From positions 63,021,821 through 63,085,820 of the forward strand of contig NC_083346.1 of assembly GCF_019175385.1 (NCBI RefSeq): a DNA stretch of 64,000 bases, given 5' to 3'. Numbering within the stretch: position 1 is the first letter of the stretch; each line of letters starts with the position of its first letter. This document shows positions 1 to 10,567 of the stretch, piece by piece. The DNA is from Lycium barbarum (lineage: Eukaryota; Streptophyta; Magnoliopsida; Solanales; Solanaceae). The notes below the pieces were generated by a model. It was given only the letters and a program-made list of their open reading frames with translations. It did no database searches and was not told where the DNA came from. Both the position numbers and the translations under genes were made by a program.

Positions 1-305
1 GGGCAAGCGAATTACGGAAATTAAATTTGTCGGACTTTGGAGAAAATATGAGGAGCAATTTTGGTCCAACTTGGCGGTCGAATATCTCTTAGCATATGAA
101 GTGTTTTAAGGTTAAACAAAAGCCCAAAATGAAGTTCGTCGAGTCTAGTTTCCAATGCAACAAATCTCTCATCGATTGGACTTTGTAGTAGAGAATTATG
201 GATGTTACAAGTTCAGCTGACAGAGCAGAAACGCGTGCTACAGTGCTGCTACAGTACCGACTTGGTACAGTACTGCTATAGTGACCCGACCCGAATTTGA
301 CCCAC

Positions 306-313
306 TATTTAAG
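306..313 (+). promoter_or_regulatory. Candidate TATA box of LTR A
   Basis: TATTTAAG is followed by a pyrimidine- and A-rich stretch typical of a plant 5' leader. The aligned position in the C LTR holds the better TATATAA (38289-38295). If it is real, the downstream half of this LTR is transcribed. Confidence 0.35.
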
Positions 314-1417
314 GACCAAATCTGATCCAAAACCTCATTTTTCAGCTAAGAATTCTCCAAATATTTCCCAAACCTTCTAGAAAATTCTCCCAACTTCTAT
401 CCACTAGATTTTAACGCGAATTAAGTATAATCTCCGGATTTAAGGTTGGACAGCGCGTAGTTGTGATTATACTATCGTATTGCGATGAAACTTGGCTTGG
501 ATTCAAGGTGATAATCGAAGATATTGCAATTCTAGCGGCTGAAAGGTATGAATCTTTCCTTATTAGTATTGATTTAAGCTTATCTACGGAGGAAACGTTA
601 CTAAATGAGCATATAATGAATTTATGGGTCGAGAAATTGGATAAAACATCGTGTGAGATGTTTATGGAATATTTTGGTGTTGATAATATTGTTGTTGATG
701 TTGGTATTGTTGTTGTTGCTATTGGTTGCTGAATTGAGATTTCGGGTAAGGCATATAAACAGGGGAGATGCTGCCCGAATTTCGGCAGATTCTAAAGGGA
801 TTTTAATTAAAGGCTTAAGACAAGTGTATGATGGTGAGCCTAATAATAGTATGAACGATTTTATATGTATATTACAAGTCAGGAGATAAGTGGGAAGGCC
901 AAGGACCAAGATTCCAGGTATGTTAAGGCTAAACCTTTCTTTCTAAAGGCATGATTCCTTGTCGTAAACCCTTGTACTATATCCATGATATCGTTGCTTC
1001 CACAAATGCTAGAAGCCTATGAATCTCATGATCCTTATGATATTATTGAGCTTATTCACGACCTTTGGAATTATTCATTGTGATTGATCTCACCTTATGA
1101 TACTTGTTCCTTCAAGGCGAGATATAGCGATGACGATAGTTCCAATAATCCAACGAGTTTAGGAAGGTTCTTAAGGGATGTCTTATAGGACATGAATAGA
1201 GTGCTAGTAGAGGATCCCTAATGAAGTATTTAGTGTTCAAAGAGAGGTTCATGTTGTATCTTAGGATTTGGTTATAGTCTAGTCAAGTGGGAAGAAGTAC
1301 TAATGGCCAGAGATGTACTTATAAGGCTTGTATGATTATGTAGACACTACGAGTTAAGCGAAGACCATGAGAAGTGCATATAGATTACTTGTAGAAGTTT
1401 GATTATGATGTCCATCA

Positions 1418-1707
1418 TAGTTACCACTGGTCTATGACCAGTTGGGCAGTTATTACCTCCGTACTACGACCGGTTGGGCAGATGTATATATGTATTTACC
1501 ACTGGTCTACGACCAGTTGGGAAGATGTATATATTTACCACTGGACTACAGCCAGTCAGGTAGTTACCACCGTGCTATGGCCGGTCGGGCAGTTACCGCT
1601 GATCAGTCGGGCAGTTGCGCTCTACCGTCGGGCGATAATCGGACGGGCGATTATTACCACCGGACTGCAGCTAGTCGGGCAGTTACCACTGATCAGTTGG
1701 GAAGTTA
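1418..1707 (+). repeat. Array of small dyads ending in GGGCAG
   Basis: About eight irregular units follow each other. Most contain a short inverted repeat, such as CTGGTC-tat-GACCAG, CTGG-tctacg-ACCAG, CTGG-actacag-CCAG, CCG-tgctatgg-CCGG and CTGATCAG, followed by (T/C)GGGCAG or a close variant. Unit sequences differ but the dyads are largely kept. The other LTRs carry smaller versions at the same relative place. Confidence 0.7.
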
Positions 1708-2010
1708 GTATAGGATGATTAGTAAGATAAAGGCACAATATTGTACATAGATATGGTTAAGCATGCGAGAGTATAGAGAGACATGTATCATATATGGATC
1801 GGGTTGCACGCCGCAACACATGTTCAGATAACATTTGATGATGAGGTAACCAGGACTATGGTAGGGTACACAGACCTAGTAAAGATCGTAAGAAGATGAA
1901 GAGGTATGTATACATATGCTAGATTTCCATCGGTAGTTCAGAAATGCCAGGTTGATTCTTATTCTTCTCATCTTTAGTATATGGCTATTTTGTTTCACTT
2001 CTCGCCTTTC

Positions 2011-2076
2011 ATACTTAGTACATTGCTCATACTGACATCCCTTTGTTGGGGGGGACTGCATTTCATGCCCGCAGGT
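2011..2076 (+). promoter_or_regulatory. Triple stem-loop module, LTR A
   Basis: The first stem is weak here (AGTAC with ATACT). The second is reduced to CCC with GGG around TTTGTT. The third is CTGC-atttcatgccc-GCAG. This is the most decayed member of the set. Confidence 0.45.
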
Positions 2077-2521
2077 CTTGAGATACAGCTTGACGGATCT
2101 TTCAGTAAGGATACCAGCTCAGCAGGAAGAGTCGTGGCACTCCACTTGCTCCGGAGTTGCCCTGCGAGTCAGCATGGCTGCATATGCTTTTGCATGGGTA
2201 TGGCAGGGCCCTGTTCTGGCCACTTTATGTCATGTATTCCTGTAGAGGCTTGTAGACAGATATGCACAGTTAGATATCTTATAATTATCTCGACTTATAC
2301 TATGCTGGATCATTATTATGGATAGCCTTACCGGCACATGAACTCGAGATTAGTTTGAAGACGTAAGTATGTTATCTTTTGGGCTTGTGCTCCTATGGCT
2401 TATAGTACCTTGGTCCTATGTTGCCTTTCGAGATACAAAAAACGTGAGTTACAGTTTGGTTCGCTCAGTTCCCGTAGGGTGCCGAGTACCAGTCACGCCT
2501 TACCAAGGTTGGGGTGTGACA

Positions 2522-5028
2522 AAGTAGATAAATGAACTAAACGTGAGGAGATCATGAGAAGAGTAGGTGAAGGTGGCTTAAGAATTAGAAGACAATGACT
2601 CAGAAGTAGTTTGTTCAAGTAAAGACAGTTGCAGACAAAACATATGAACCAGGATTGTAAACATGTTCCAACATAGAACAAGAACATGATCAGAGTTAAA
2701 GAGCTAGACAAGTCTGAAGACATGATTTGTTCCAGCAATGCATAAATCTGAATGAAGAAGAAGACAGACACAGAGTAACATATGATCAATGCAACATGTC
2801 TGTCAATATGTTCCATCATCCATCACAAAAGTAGACTCAAAATAGAGTTACAGGAATGAACAAAAAGGGGATGATGAAATTGGTTTGTGAACATGTTCCA
2901 TCTCAGACAGTGCAGAGATTCAGAGATAGACAAACCAGGTGTATGTAACAGGTTCATGAATAAGTTCCAGCACAAGTCCTACAACAACTAGGATTTGCAG
3001 ATTTATGGAAAAGACTTGGCGGTCAAGTATGCAGATTTCTTTGCCATATTTGTTGGGATTAGTAAGACCTATACAAGGGCAAGAAGCGGACTCAACAAGG
3101 CAAGAATCCAAATACAACACAAACCCTAACATCTCATGGGCCGACTTGAAGAGGGTTTTATGTTTGCCAACCTGTTGTGCACTCAATGTTACAAAATATC
3201 CAAGTCTTACCAAGAAGAAGGGTTGCTCACCCACATAGAGAGAATTCAGAATATTGAGCAATCAAAAGATGTATCAAGAATATTCAAAAATACAGGCGTG
3301 CATCTAGTGCAAGAAAACAGATTGAAGGAGCTATTCTACTGTATAATGTTTTCCAGTTCTTAAGTCTAGAATTTTATATTAGGTTGTTTACTGAGTTGTA
3401 CTATATCCCCTTTCGTAGAAGCATATAGTTAGTACAAAATGTTGTAAATTCAACTTCAAGTTGGAGGTCAACTTGAAGGTTGCTTGCTAGTCAAAGGTTG
3501 ATTAGGAATAAAGGAATTAGAGGTTAGTTAATAAGTTACAGAGTCTGTAACTTGAATTTGCAGAGGCTCATTGTTGTAGTGGAGTTTTGGAGAAAATCCT
3601 ACAGAGGTGTAGGTCATGGTTTTTATCGCCCTTGTGAGCCAGGTGGTTTTCACGTAAAAGTGTTGTGTTCTTTACTTACTTGTAGTTTATATTATGCAAG
3701 ATGCTAGCATAGAATAGGTAAAGTAATGTGTTCCATCCTATAGGCGAAAATTGGATATTGAATAGGATAGGAAGTAGGTCGTGCAACCCAACATAACGTC
3801 TTTCCAAAAGAAAATTGCATAAATATATCTATACTGCCAATCTGCCAAGTCAGCTTTATAATTCCTTCCTAAAGAATCCAACTTCAGGTATCCCTGTACC
3901 AAATACCCAACCTTATAACTCCCTTCCTTTTTTTACAAGTCCATATATTGGTTAGCAGACACCCCGACCCACCTTAGAAGATCACAAGTAGAATACTCCC
4001 CAAAGTCACACATATGCTAAGAAATTGAAATATCTTGTTACTATAAAACACTAACAATGACTCAAGGAGAATGATACAATGAGAATTTGAAAAAGAAGAT
4101 GAAGATGCTAAACATGGAGAAATATTGGAGGAGTTAGTGACAAGGGAATAAAGGGATTGACAAGAGAGAAGTTCTCAATCAAGAATGTGATGAAACAAGA
4201 CTGACTCTTAGTCTATAGGCATGAGGAAAGAAGCAGACGAGGTTGGTTACGAGGGGGAATACATGATGTTGAAGTTTAAGAGCACACAGTAGAGGGGGAT
4301 ATCTGTACTCACCTTAAAAAAGTTATAGGGACTTACATAAACCAATTGATCTAAACTTGAGAACATGGTCCCTATCCCCTCACAATCAATACCAAGCCTA
4401 AATTCGACCAAATACAAACCTGGTTTCCATATATTTCCTGGTAGTATTAGATTGATGTGTAGCAATCCTTGGATTGGGTCTTATGACTTAATTTGGTGCA
4501 TGCTAAAATTCCTCATAAAGTTTTAGCTTGATAAAGTTGTTAGAGCTCTTGTATTATTTTCATGATAGTGTAGCCAGAGTGGCCATGATTTTGATATTGA
4601 TTGAATTCACTTGATCTTGTTGATACACTTGCTTTTGGATGATGTCAAAATGGGGAAAATTCAGTTTATATGCAAACAATTCATGTGACACATCAGATAT
4701 ATAAGACATAGACATTATATGACCATATGACATATTGAAGGTGGTCCAAGATGATTGAAGATTGAATGCTGTACTACGCATATTTCCAGTCGCCACTTAA
4801 GATGCATTATAAAGGAACTAGTTCTTACTTATGGCACTAAAAAGGACACAGAGAAGGGGAGAATAAGTTTCCCGAAGGAGGAGATCAAAGAATCTGGTCC
4901 TTACGCTTATCACTGAAGAAATGTCTTTGAAAAGAGCATACTCCAGGATGTTCCTTGAGAAGGCATATTGGACACAGTTAGGTTCTACCAACCTAGCCTT
5001 CTATGGGGTTACAAAGAGTGGAAGGTAA
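2522..5028. other. Degenerate repeat DNA, weakly copia-like
   Basis: I recognise no intact gene in this 2.5 kb. A purine run before TGATGAAATT near 2861-2875 could be an old polypurine tract. The stretch 3590-3690, ending in GGTTTTCACGTAAAAGTGTT, resembles the transcribed end of plant Ty1/copia LTRs. Repeated GAACATGTTCC-like words at 2660-2900 also recall Solanaceae copia elements. Open frames of 60-115 codons on both strands overlap one another and look random. Element B inserted at the right edge; the old sequence continues at 17940. The copia assignment is a recollection of family style, not an alignment. Confidence 0.35.
5024..5028 (+). repeat. Target site duplication GGTAA, left copy (element B)
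   Basis: GGTAA directly before the left LTR of B is repeated exactly at 17935-17939 directly after its right LTR. Confidence 0.9.
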
Positions 5029-5175
5029 TGTTACACCTCAGAAATTTCTCCGTACTTGTATGATGAGTGGAATGATGAAGAGTTTGAGTGAATGATGTTT
5101 TATTAAGTCGGGAATGGCTAATTAAGAATTTTTGGAAATAAGAAAGTCGCGGAAAAGTTTTCAGCCCAGTGGTCG

Positions 5176-5440
5176 TATATGGCACTATACGACCCGTAAA
5201 GTGATTTACGGACCGTATAGTGCAGTCGTCCTCCAGCTTGTCAAAAATCTCAACTTTCTGTAAATTGTGAAAATGATTAAATACGACTTGGAGGACGGCC
5301 GTAAACTGGTTTACGGACCGTAAACCTCAATCGTAAATTGCCATAATCCCCAGCCAAACTTTCTGTTTCTGGGATGATTAAAAACGACCATGGAGGACGG
5401 ACCGTAAACCACAATACGGTCAGTAAACTGCAATTTACGA
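5176..5440 (+). repeat. Inverted-repeat array built on TTTACGG / CCGTAAA
   Basis: Several units such as CCGTAAAgtgaTTTACGG and CCGTAAACtgGTTTACGG, along with variants on GTCGTATA / TATACGAC, stand in a row early in the LTR. The 3' LTR carries the same array at about 15683-15950, with a few point changes. Confidence 0.6.
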
Positions 5441-6487
5441 CCACTGTTCATCCCGACAAGAATTCATTAAAGATCAGATTTGTGATTTTTAAAGGGGACT
5501 TAAGCCTCATTTCAACTCATTATTCATTCAACCAACTCAAGAAACTTCTAGACCTCTCCACATACTTCATATATAGAAATCCCAAAGAATCAAAAGAACA
5601 TCAAGACCAACAACACCAAATTCACAAAAATAAGTGTAAGAACACATCAAAGGATCTTCTAAGTCAAGAAATTCCCAAGAAGGTGGAACTAGGGTTTTGG
5701 CTAATTGAAGTGTTTCAACTTAAGGATTGTTCAACAATCATCCAAGGTAAGTTTCATGATTATTCCATGTTGTTTGAAGTATTGGAAAGCTTAGACACGT
5801 GAAATGTAGAAGAACATAGAAATGGGTCATTATTGAGTGAATAGTGACATAAATGAATGATAGTGGAATTGAACTATGAATATTGAAGTGTTGTGAGTAC
5901 TAATACGTTATAAATTATGTTTATATCATGAAACAAGCATTAAATGCATGAAAACACAAGGATGACCTAGAAGTAGAAATAAGGAAAAATTGGAGGAAAA
6001 TGGTGGATTTTGCCAAATGTACGTAAATGACGATTGTCGATGATGATATTGTGAGTAATATTATGAATGTTGGGAGTTGATATAAAACATGAGAACAGTG
6101 GTATGAGCGAAGGAAGTGTTGTCCGACTTCTCCTAAAATTTGCGACGCGTTCTTATAGCTTGCTACTAATGTTGATACGAATTCTCTTATGAAGGTAACG
6201 ACGTGATATCGACGGAGAACAAGTGAGCAATATCTTAGCTAAATGACCAAGGTATGTGAGGCTAGTCCTTCTTTCTAATGGCATGAATCTTTTAGCTTGA
6301 ATCCCTATTCCTTCCATGAGTTCTTGCATTCTAAGAAGTTAAAAGCTTATACCTATGAATGTCTATACGAGATGAGTTATACGATATGATGACACTAGAA
6401 TGATGATGATGTTATTCCTTGCCTACAGTCACCTTATGTACTAGTCCTTTCAAGGTGAGGCAAAATGTCCATAATGGTTCCATAATG

Positions 6488-6520
6488 TAACTGGGGGATC
6501 ACGACCTTACGTCACCCCGA
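6488..6520 (+). promoter_or_regulatory. TGACG-motif stem, element B 5' LTR
   Basis: The core TTACGTCA (6507-6514; TGACGTAAGG on the other strand) is enclosed by GGGG (6494-6497) and CCCC (6515-6518). Other LTRs have GGAG and CTCC in these places, so the outer pair changed on both sides. Confidence 0.5.
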
Positions 6521-6952
6521 TAGAGTAAAGTTGATCATGAGTCTTATATACGCATTATGATAAGATAAGTATTTTATGATAAACATATTACTATGAGTAT
6601 TTACATTAAGCATGTCATGATTGCATTCACACCGGGCCTAGTTGGCCGGGCAGACACCGCTTCGGCGGGCGGCGATACGGATACACCACGACTTACGGGC
6701 GTGGGCAACACCACTTGTGGGCGGCATAAGATGGTACCCCGGACGCGGGAGGCCTGGACGCGGGCTAATGTTATTGATTATCACACCGTTCCGACATGGA
6801 CGGGCAGCTTGCATATGATGCATACATGTTATGATGATGAGTATGAGTAAGACAGCATGTATTACTTCATTTATGATTATCAGTCAGATTCAGTTGTCTC
6901 ATGTTGATGTTATTCCCCTATTATTGATATCTTCTTTCATTATGTATGCCTC

Positions 6953-7017
6953 TCATACTCGGTACAATATTCGTACTGACGTCCTTTCTTCGGACGCTGT
7001 GTTCATGCCCACAGGTA
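6953..7017 (+). promoter_or_regulatory. Triple stem-loop module, element B 5' LTR
   Basis: Second stem CGTCC (6980-6984) with GGACG (6992-6996) around a TTTCTTC loop. Third stem CTGTG (6997-7001) with CACAG (7010-7014), where most other LTRs have CTGCG with CGCAG: a paired change. Confidence 0.55.
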
Positions 7018-7425
7018 GACAGGGAGGAGAGCTTGGCCCAGGTCCTCAGTAGCTGTCAGCTGATATATAGCACTCCATTGTTCGGAGGTTCATATGGCTA
7101 TTCTTTTGATGTACATTCATATATGCATATTTTGGGCATGACGGAGTCTTGTTCCGTCTATGTATTCATTTTGTTAGTAGAGGCTCGTAGATACGCAATG
7201 TGGGTTAGATGGTCTCACAAGATGTTTTCATATGTATGTATATTTTGATGGCCAAGAGGCAAATGTATATAAAGTATTTATGTTTTGATTAAATATGATT
7301 TTCCTACAATTGGTATGTAAAATTGATAAAAGAGTATTAAATGAGCAAGATAAGTAGTAGAGTGAGCGGTGCTCGGTAACTAGCTCCGGGTACCCGTCGC
7401 GGCCCCTATCTGGGTCGGACAGAAG

Positions 7426-7437
7426 TGGTATCAGAGC
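7426..7437 (+). other. Primer binding site, element B
   Basis: TGGTATCAGAGC matches the 3' end of plant initiator methionine tRNA and follows the LTR end by four bases. The leader is cut five bases further on by the solo LTR. Confidence 0.9.
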
Positions 7438-9280
7438 AGTTTTGTTATAACCCGCATTTTTTGCGCTTTCGGATAATTTAAGATAATTGCGGAAGATTAA
7501 GAAGAAGACTATAATTTTGATCTTGTTTGGTGTACAAGTTGTTTATGAAAATTTTGAAGTGGGAATATTAAGAAAGGTCAAGGGCATGAAGGGAAATTCG
7601 CAATACGACTCGTGGAAATATGGAGGAAGACAAAAGGCAAATTTTGAATTTGGAAAATAATTTTTCATAAATTGTAGGACAAAAAAAAAAGATGGGCTTG
7701 CAATTAAAGAGGCCATTTGGGCCATTCAAAGGGGGTGGGCTTAGGCCCAATTAGAAGCTTAATGAATAAGCTTAAAAGATGACTAAGTCATCTTTATTTC
7801 ATAACATTTCCTAGAAATTTCTAGAATTTTAAAGAACAAAGAAGAAAGAAAGGGGAAGGGCCATTTCGGCCAAGACCCCAAAAATTCATGCCATGGAAAT
7901 TGATCACAAAAAAATATTTTCTCCTAGCAATCCCACCAATTGGAAGGCCCTCTACAACATGGAAGAGTTGTTGGAACAAGAAAATCATCCATTTGTACAA
8001 ATTCATAATCTTAACCAAGAGGAAAGTTGAAGGAAAAAAAGGTAAGAACAAATCTTCTTTATATGTTATGGATGCTTGTGTATATTGTAGGATGTGTAAA
8101 TGAATGAGAAACATGAAAACATGAATGTTGAAGTGTGGCCGTGTGAGTATGGTGTTGGCCGAATTTAGTTGCATTTGTGGAGAAATGATGAATTAATTTT
8201 ACTTAGTATCATGATTGTTGTGGTATGTTGAAGTGAATGAAACTCATGAAAATATGTAGTGTGCATGTGTGGCCGTGTGGTGCTAGAAGAGTGAGCAAAT
8301 TTTATCTTGTATGTTGGTTGTTGTTGTAGTGAAATGTATGATGGAAAATGGAAGCTTAATAATTTTAGTTTAGGTGGTAATTGTTGGAAACTTGTTCTAG
8401 AAGTTTATTAAGATTGAATATGATGTTCTTGCATGTATGGCATATAAGGTTGTTAGTATGGTGTTGTTGGAATATAAATTATAAGGTTGTTATTGTTTTT
8501 GTTGGAGTTGGAAGGTCTTGAAGGAAGTAGTATGTTAATTGAAATTGTTATTATGATTGTTGGCGGATTTGCAACTTGAATTTGGAGTAGCATAAGGAGC
8601 GGAAAAAGGTATGTAAGGTTTTATCCTTTCTTTCTTGGCATGTCTTAGGCATACTAGGTTGGATACGAGCCTCGGGGACAACTCTATTCTCCAGAATCCG
8701 CACCTAAAGTTTCTCCTTTTTCATTCAATGGAATTGAATTAGAAAGTGTGCGAAATGTTGGAAAAACCTCCGAAGCATCTAGAACTTGCATAAATATGAC
8801 CTGACTACCTTAAAACCCCCACGAGTGACGTCATGAAATGTAATGTACGTAAATTTGGTACGCCGCCTCATTTGACCCGAGGTGGGCCCATTGTTCCCGG
8901 ATTTTCCTTATTGTTCTGTTTATCAAGTGACAAGTACTGTAACTATTCCAATGAGAATATATCTATGATAATAATGATAATGATGATGTAAGGAAGAGAA
9001 TATGTCCATGATAAGTATGACAAGAATGATTCCATGACCAAGTGTCTTAAGTCAAGAATTCAATGTGAGTATGAAAGTGCCCAACTAGTTCGTGATCTTT
9101 AATTCTATTCCTTGGTCATGACGTTATTCTCTAAAGATTTCAAAGCACATGAATTGATGTCTATGATGCCCATGATTTCATACTATGTTTTCTTCTAATG
9201 CCATTCTCCGTTATAGTTTCGCCTTAAAATACTCGTTCCTTCCAGGTGAGACAAAGCGATCACGGTTATTCCATAATGTA

Positions 9281-9312
9281 ATCGGAGGTCACCGACCTTA
9301 CGTCACTCCGAT
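9281..9312 (+). promoter_or_regulatory. TGACG-motif stem, solo LTR 7443-10377
   Basis: ATCGGAG (9281-9287) pairs with CTCCGAT (9306-9312) around a segment ending in TTACGTCA (9298-9305). Confidence 0.55.
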
Positions 9313-9467
9313 GGATACATGGTTTTCTTTGGGCTCTCCTGCATGCTTATATGACATATGTATATGAGATATGAATATGTACATGGGGTGGGGGAAAAGG
9401 ATACATGGGGATTGGAAGGGAAACATGTTTCATTGCCACCTGGTCAGCTGGCTTACCATCCCAGACG

Positions 9468-9550
9468 CGGGATGCCCGGACGCGGGATATATGGGCGAGC
9501 CGATGTATTTCGGTGCTATGTGGGCGAGCCGACATTGTTCGGTGCTATGC
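9468..9550 (+). repeat. Short GC-rich direct repeats in solo LTR
   Basis: Two copies of GGACGCGGGAT-like words are followed by two copies of GGGCGAGCCGA-N-TTCGGTGCTATG, in the place where other LTRs hold the GGGCAG dyad array. The same units occur at about 57724-57810. Confidence 0.6.
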
Positions 9551-9680
9551 TATGACCCGACATGATATAACACGATATGATATGACATGATATGATGTGA
9601 CACGCTATGCTATGACATGATATGGTATAATATGACATGACATGATATGATATGATACGACATGATATGACACGACCAGA
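9550..9680 (+). repeat. Imperfect ATGATATGAC array
   Basis: Degenerate five- and ten-base units (TATGACATGA, TATGATACGA and relatives) run for about 130 bases without other content. Confidence 0.75.
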
Positions 9681-9938
9681 TAAAGCATGCATGGCATCCG
9701 CCCCCAGGGCACTCATTTGTTCAGGTTACTCTTTTGTTCCATGATATGCTCAGACAGAAGTACCCCGTACCTATATGGTTGGGCAGTTTACATGTAAATG
9801 TGTATATGTCGTTGCAAAAAGGGAAAGTTAGCTTACTCGATATCTGCCCTAAGAGGCAAGCAGAGGTACAAGTTATGTTCTTACTATATACTATTCTCTA
9901 TGTCTTCTACCATGATCTTATGTTATTACTCTTGCCTT

Positions 9939-10003
9939 ACATACTCGGTACATTGTTCGTACTGACCCCTCTTCTTCGGGGGCCGCGTTCATGCCGCGCA
10001 GGT
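9939..10003 (+). promoter_or_regulatory. Triple stem-loop module, solo LTR
   Basis: Second stem CCCC (9966-9969) with GGGG (9978-9981) around TCTTCTTC, against CGTCC/GGACG in related LTRs. The third is CGCG with CGCG around TTCATGC, since CTGCG has become CCGCG here. Confidence 0.5.
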
Positions 10004-10419
10004 ACACCCAGACGAGTGAAGCTAGCATAGAAGACGTTCCAGCGGGGTCGGTAGACTCCACTTGTTCTGGAGTGCTGCCGAGTCAGAGTATATGAGCCAT
10101 GATGTTTTGTTCGATGTTAGAGACTTTGCAGACAGAGTCGTGGGTATAGAGTGTCAGCTTTGTAGACGGCTTCGCCAGTCAATATGTTATTATGTTCATG
10201 TCACGGGTCCTATATGATGATAGACTTTACTTATGGAAAAAAAATTGGAGAGCTTACTATGTATTTTATTCTTAAGTGATTCAAGAGTTTATGTATGTAA
10301 TAAGAGTCAGTGGGTTCGCTCGGCTCCAGATATGGGGTCGGGTGCCCATCACACCCTGTCGGGATTGGGGTGTGACAAGTTCATCCTAGGAATTGTCTAC
10401 GAGCCGTTTCTAGTAGAGT

Positions 10420-10458
10420 CTTGTTTATGGTGTGTTGCGCGCCACGCTAATAAACAAG
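10420..10458 (+). other. Leader stem-loop with GCGCGC palindrome, element B
   Basis: Outer stem CTTGTTTAT (10420-10428) with ATAAACAAG (10450-10458), a short inner GTG/CAC stem, and the self-complementary hexamer GCGCGC at 10437-10442 in the loop. The outer stem differs from that of the tandem element (CCTGTTTAT/ATAAACAGG) by a paired C-G to T-A change. It would act in the genomic RNA, as a dimerisation or packaging signal; that role is inferred. Confidence 0.6.
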
Positions 10459-10567
10459 AGGCTATAGGACATTTAGGAAAATGACCATTCTTCTTCTCAT
10501 GAGATCGTGCGATAGAGCCATGTCTAGGATTATATCATTCCTAAAAGTGCGTTATGGTTTTAGAAAA

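Larger units (their letters stand above)
1..2521 (+). repeat. C-type LTR, left end outside window (element A)
   Basis: This is the right-hand part of a long LTR of the same family as the LTR of element C (22989-23368 plus 38133-40094). The shared stretch around 430-520 matches 38400-38490 closely. It ends in TGTGACA at 2521. What follows is not a primer binding site, so this is either a solo LTR or the 3' LTR of an element lying to the left. A TATTTAAG promoter-like box lies at 306-313, in the place where the C LTR has TATATAA. The left terminus TGTTAC is missing, probably by less than 200 bases judged against the C LTR. The short open frames inside it look fortuitous. Confidence 0.8.
5029..7421 (+). 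repeat. 5' LTR of element B
   Basis: It starts TGTTACACCTC and ends GGGTCGGACA; the 3' copy ends GTCGTGACA, so one T was lost near the end of this copy. It carries TTTACGG-type inverted repeats (about 5176-5440), a splice-donor-like AAGGTAAGT at 5745-5753, a second donor AAGGTATGTG at 6249-6258 and a TGACG stem at 6488-6520. A 142-codon open frame inside (5374-5802) recurs in the 3' LTR but resembles no protein I know. Confidence 0.9.
7443..10377 (+). mobile_element. Solo LTR nested in the leader of element B
   Basis: It starts TGTTATAACCCGC and ends GGGGTGTGACA. The flanking five bases are AGTTT (7438-7442) and AGTTC (10378-10382): one mismatch in the duplication. Removing it rejoins the primer site to the usual leader word ATCCTAGG. 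It is related to the LTRs of the tandem element and to 55298-58630. It contains a donor-like AAAGGTAAG (GT at 8042), a second donor AAAGGTATGTAAGG (GT at 8609), a TGACG stem (9281-9312), an imperfect ATGATATGAC array and a triple stem-loop. No internal region or partner LTR accompanies it, so it is the product of LTR-LTR recombination. Confidence 0.88.

Noticed and set aside
2920..3363. Open frames of 75-114 codons in the left flank as host genes
   Set aside because: They overlap on opposite strands, have no recognisable domain and lie in degenerate repeat DNA.
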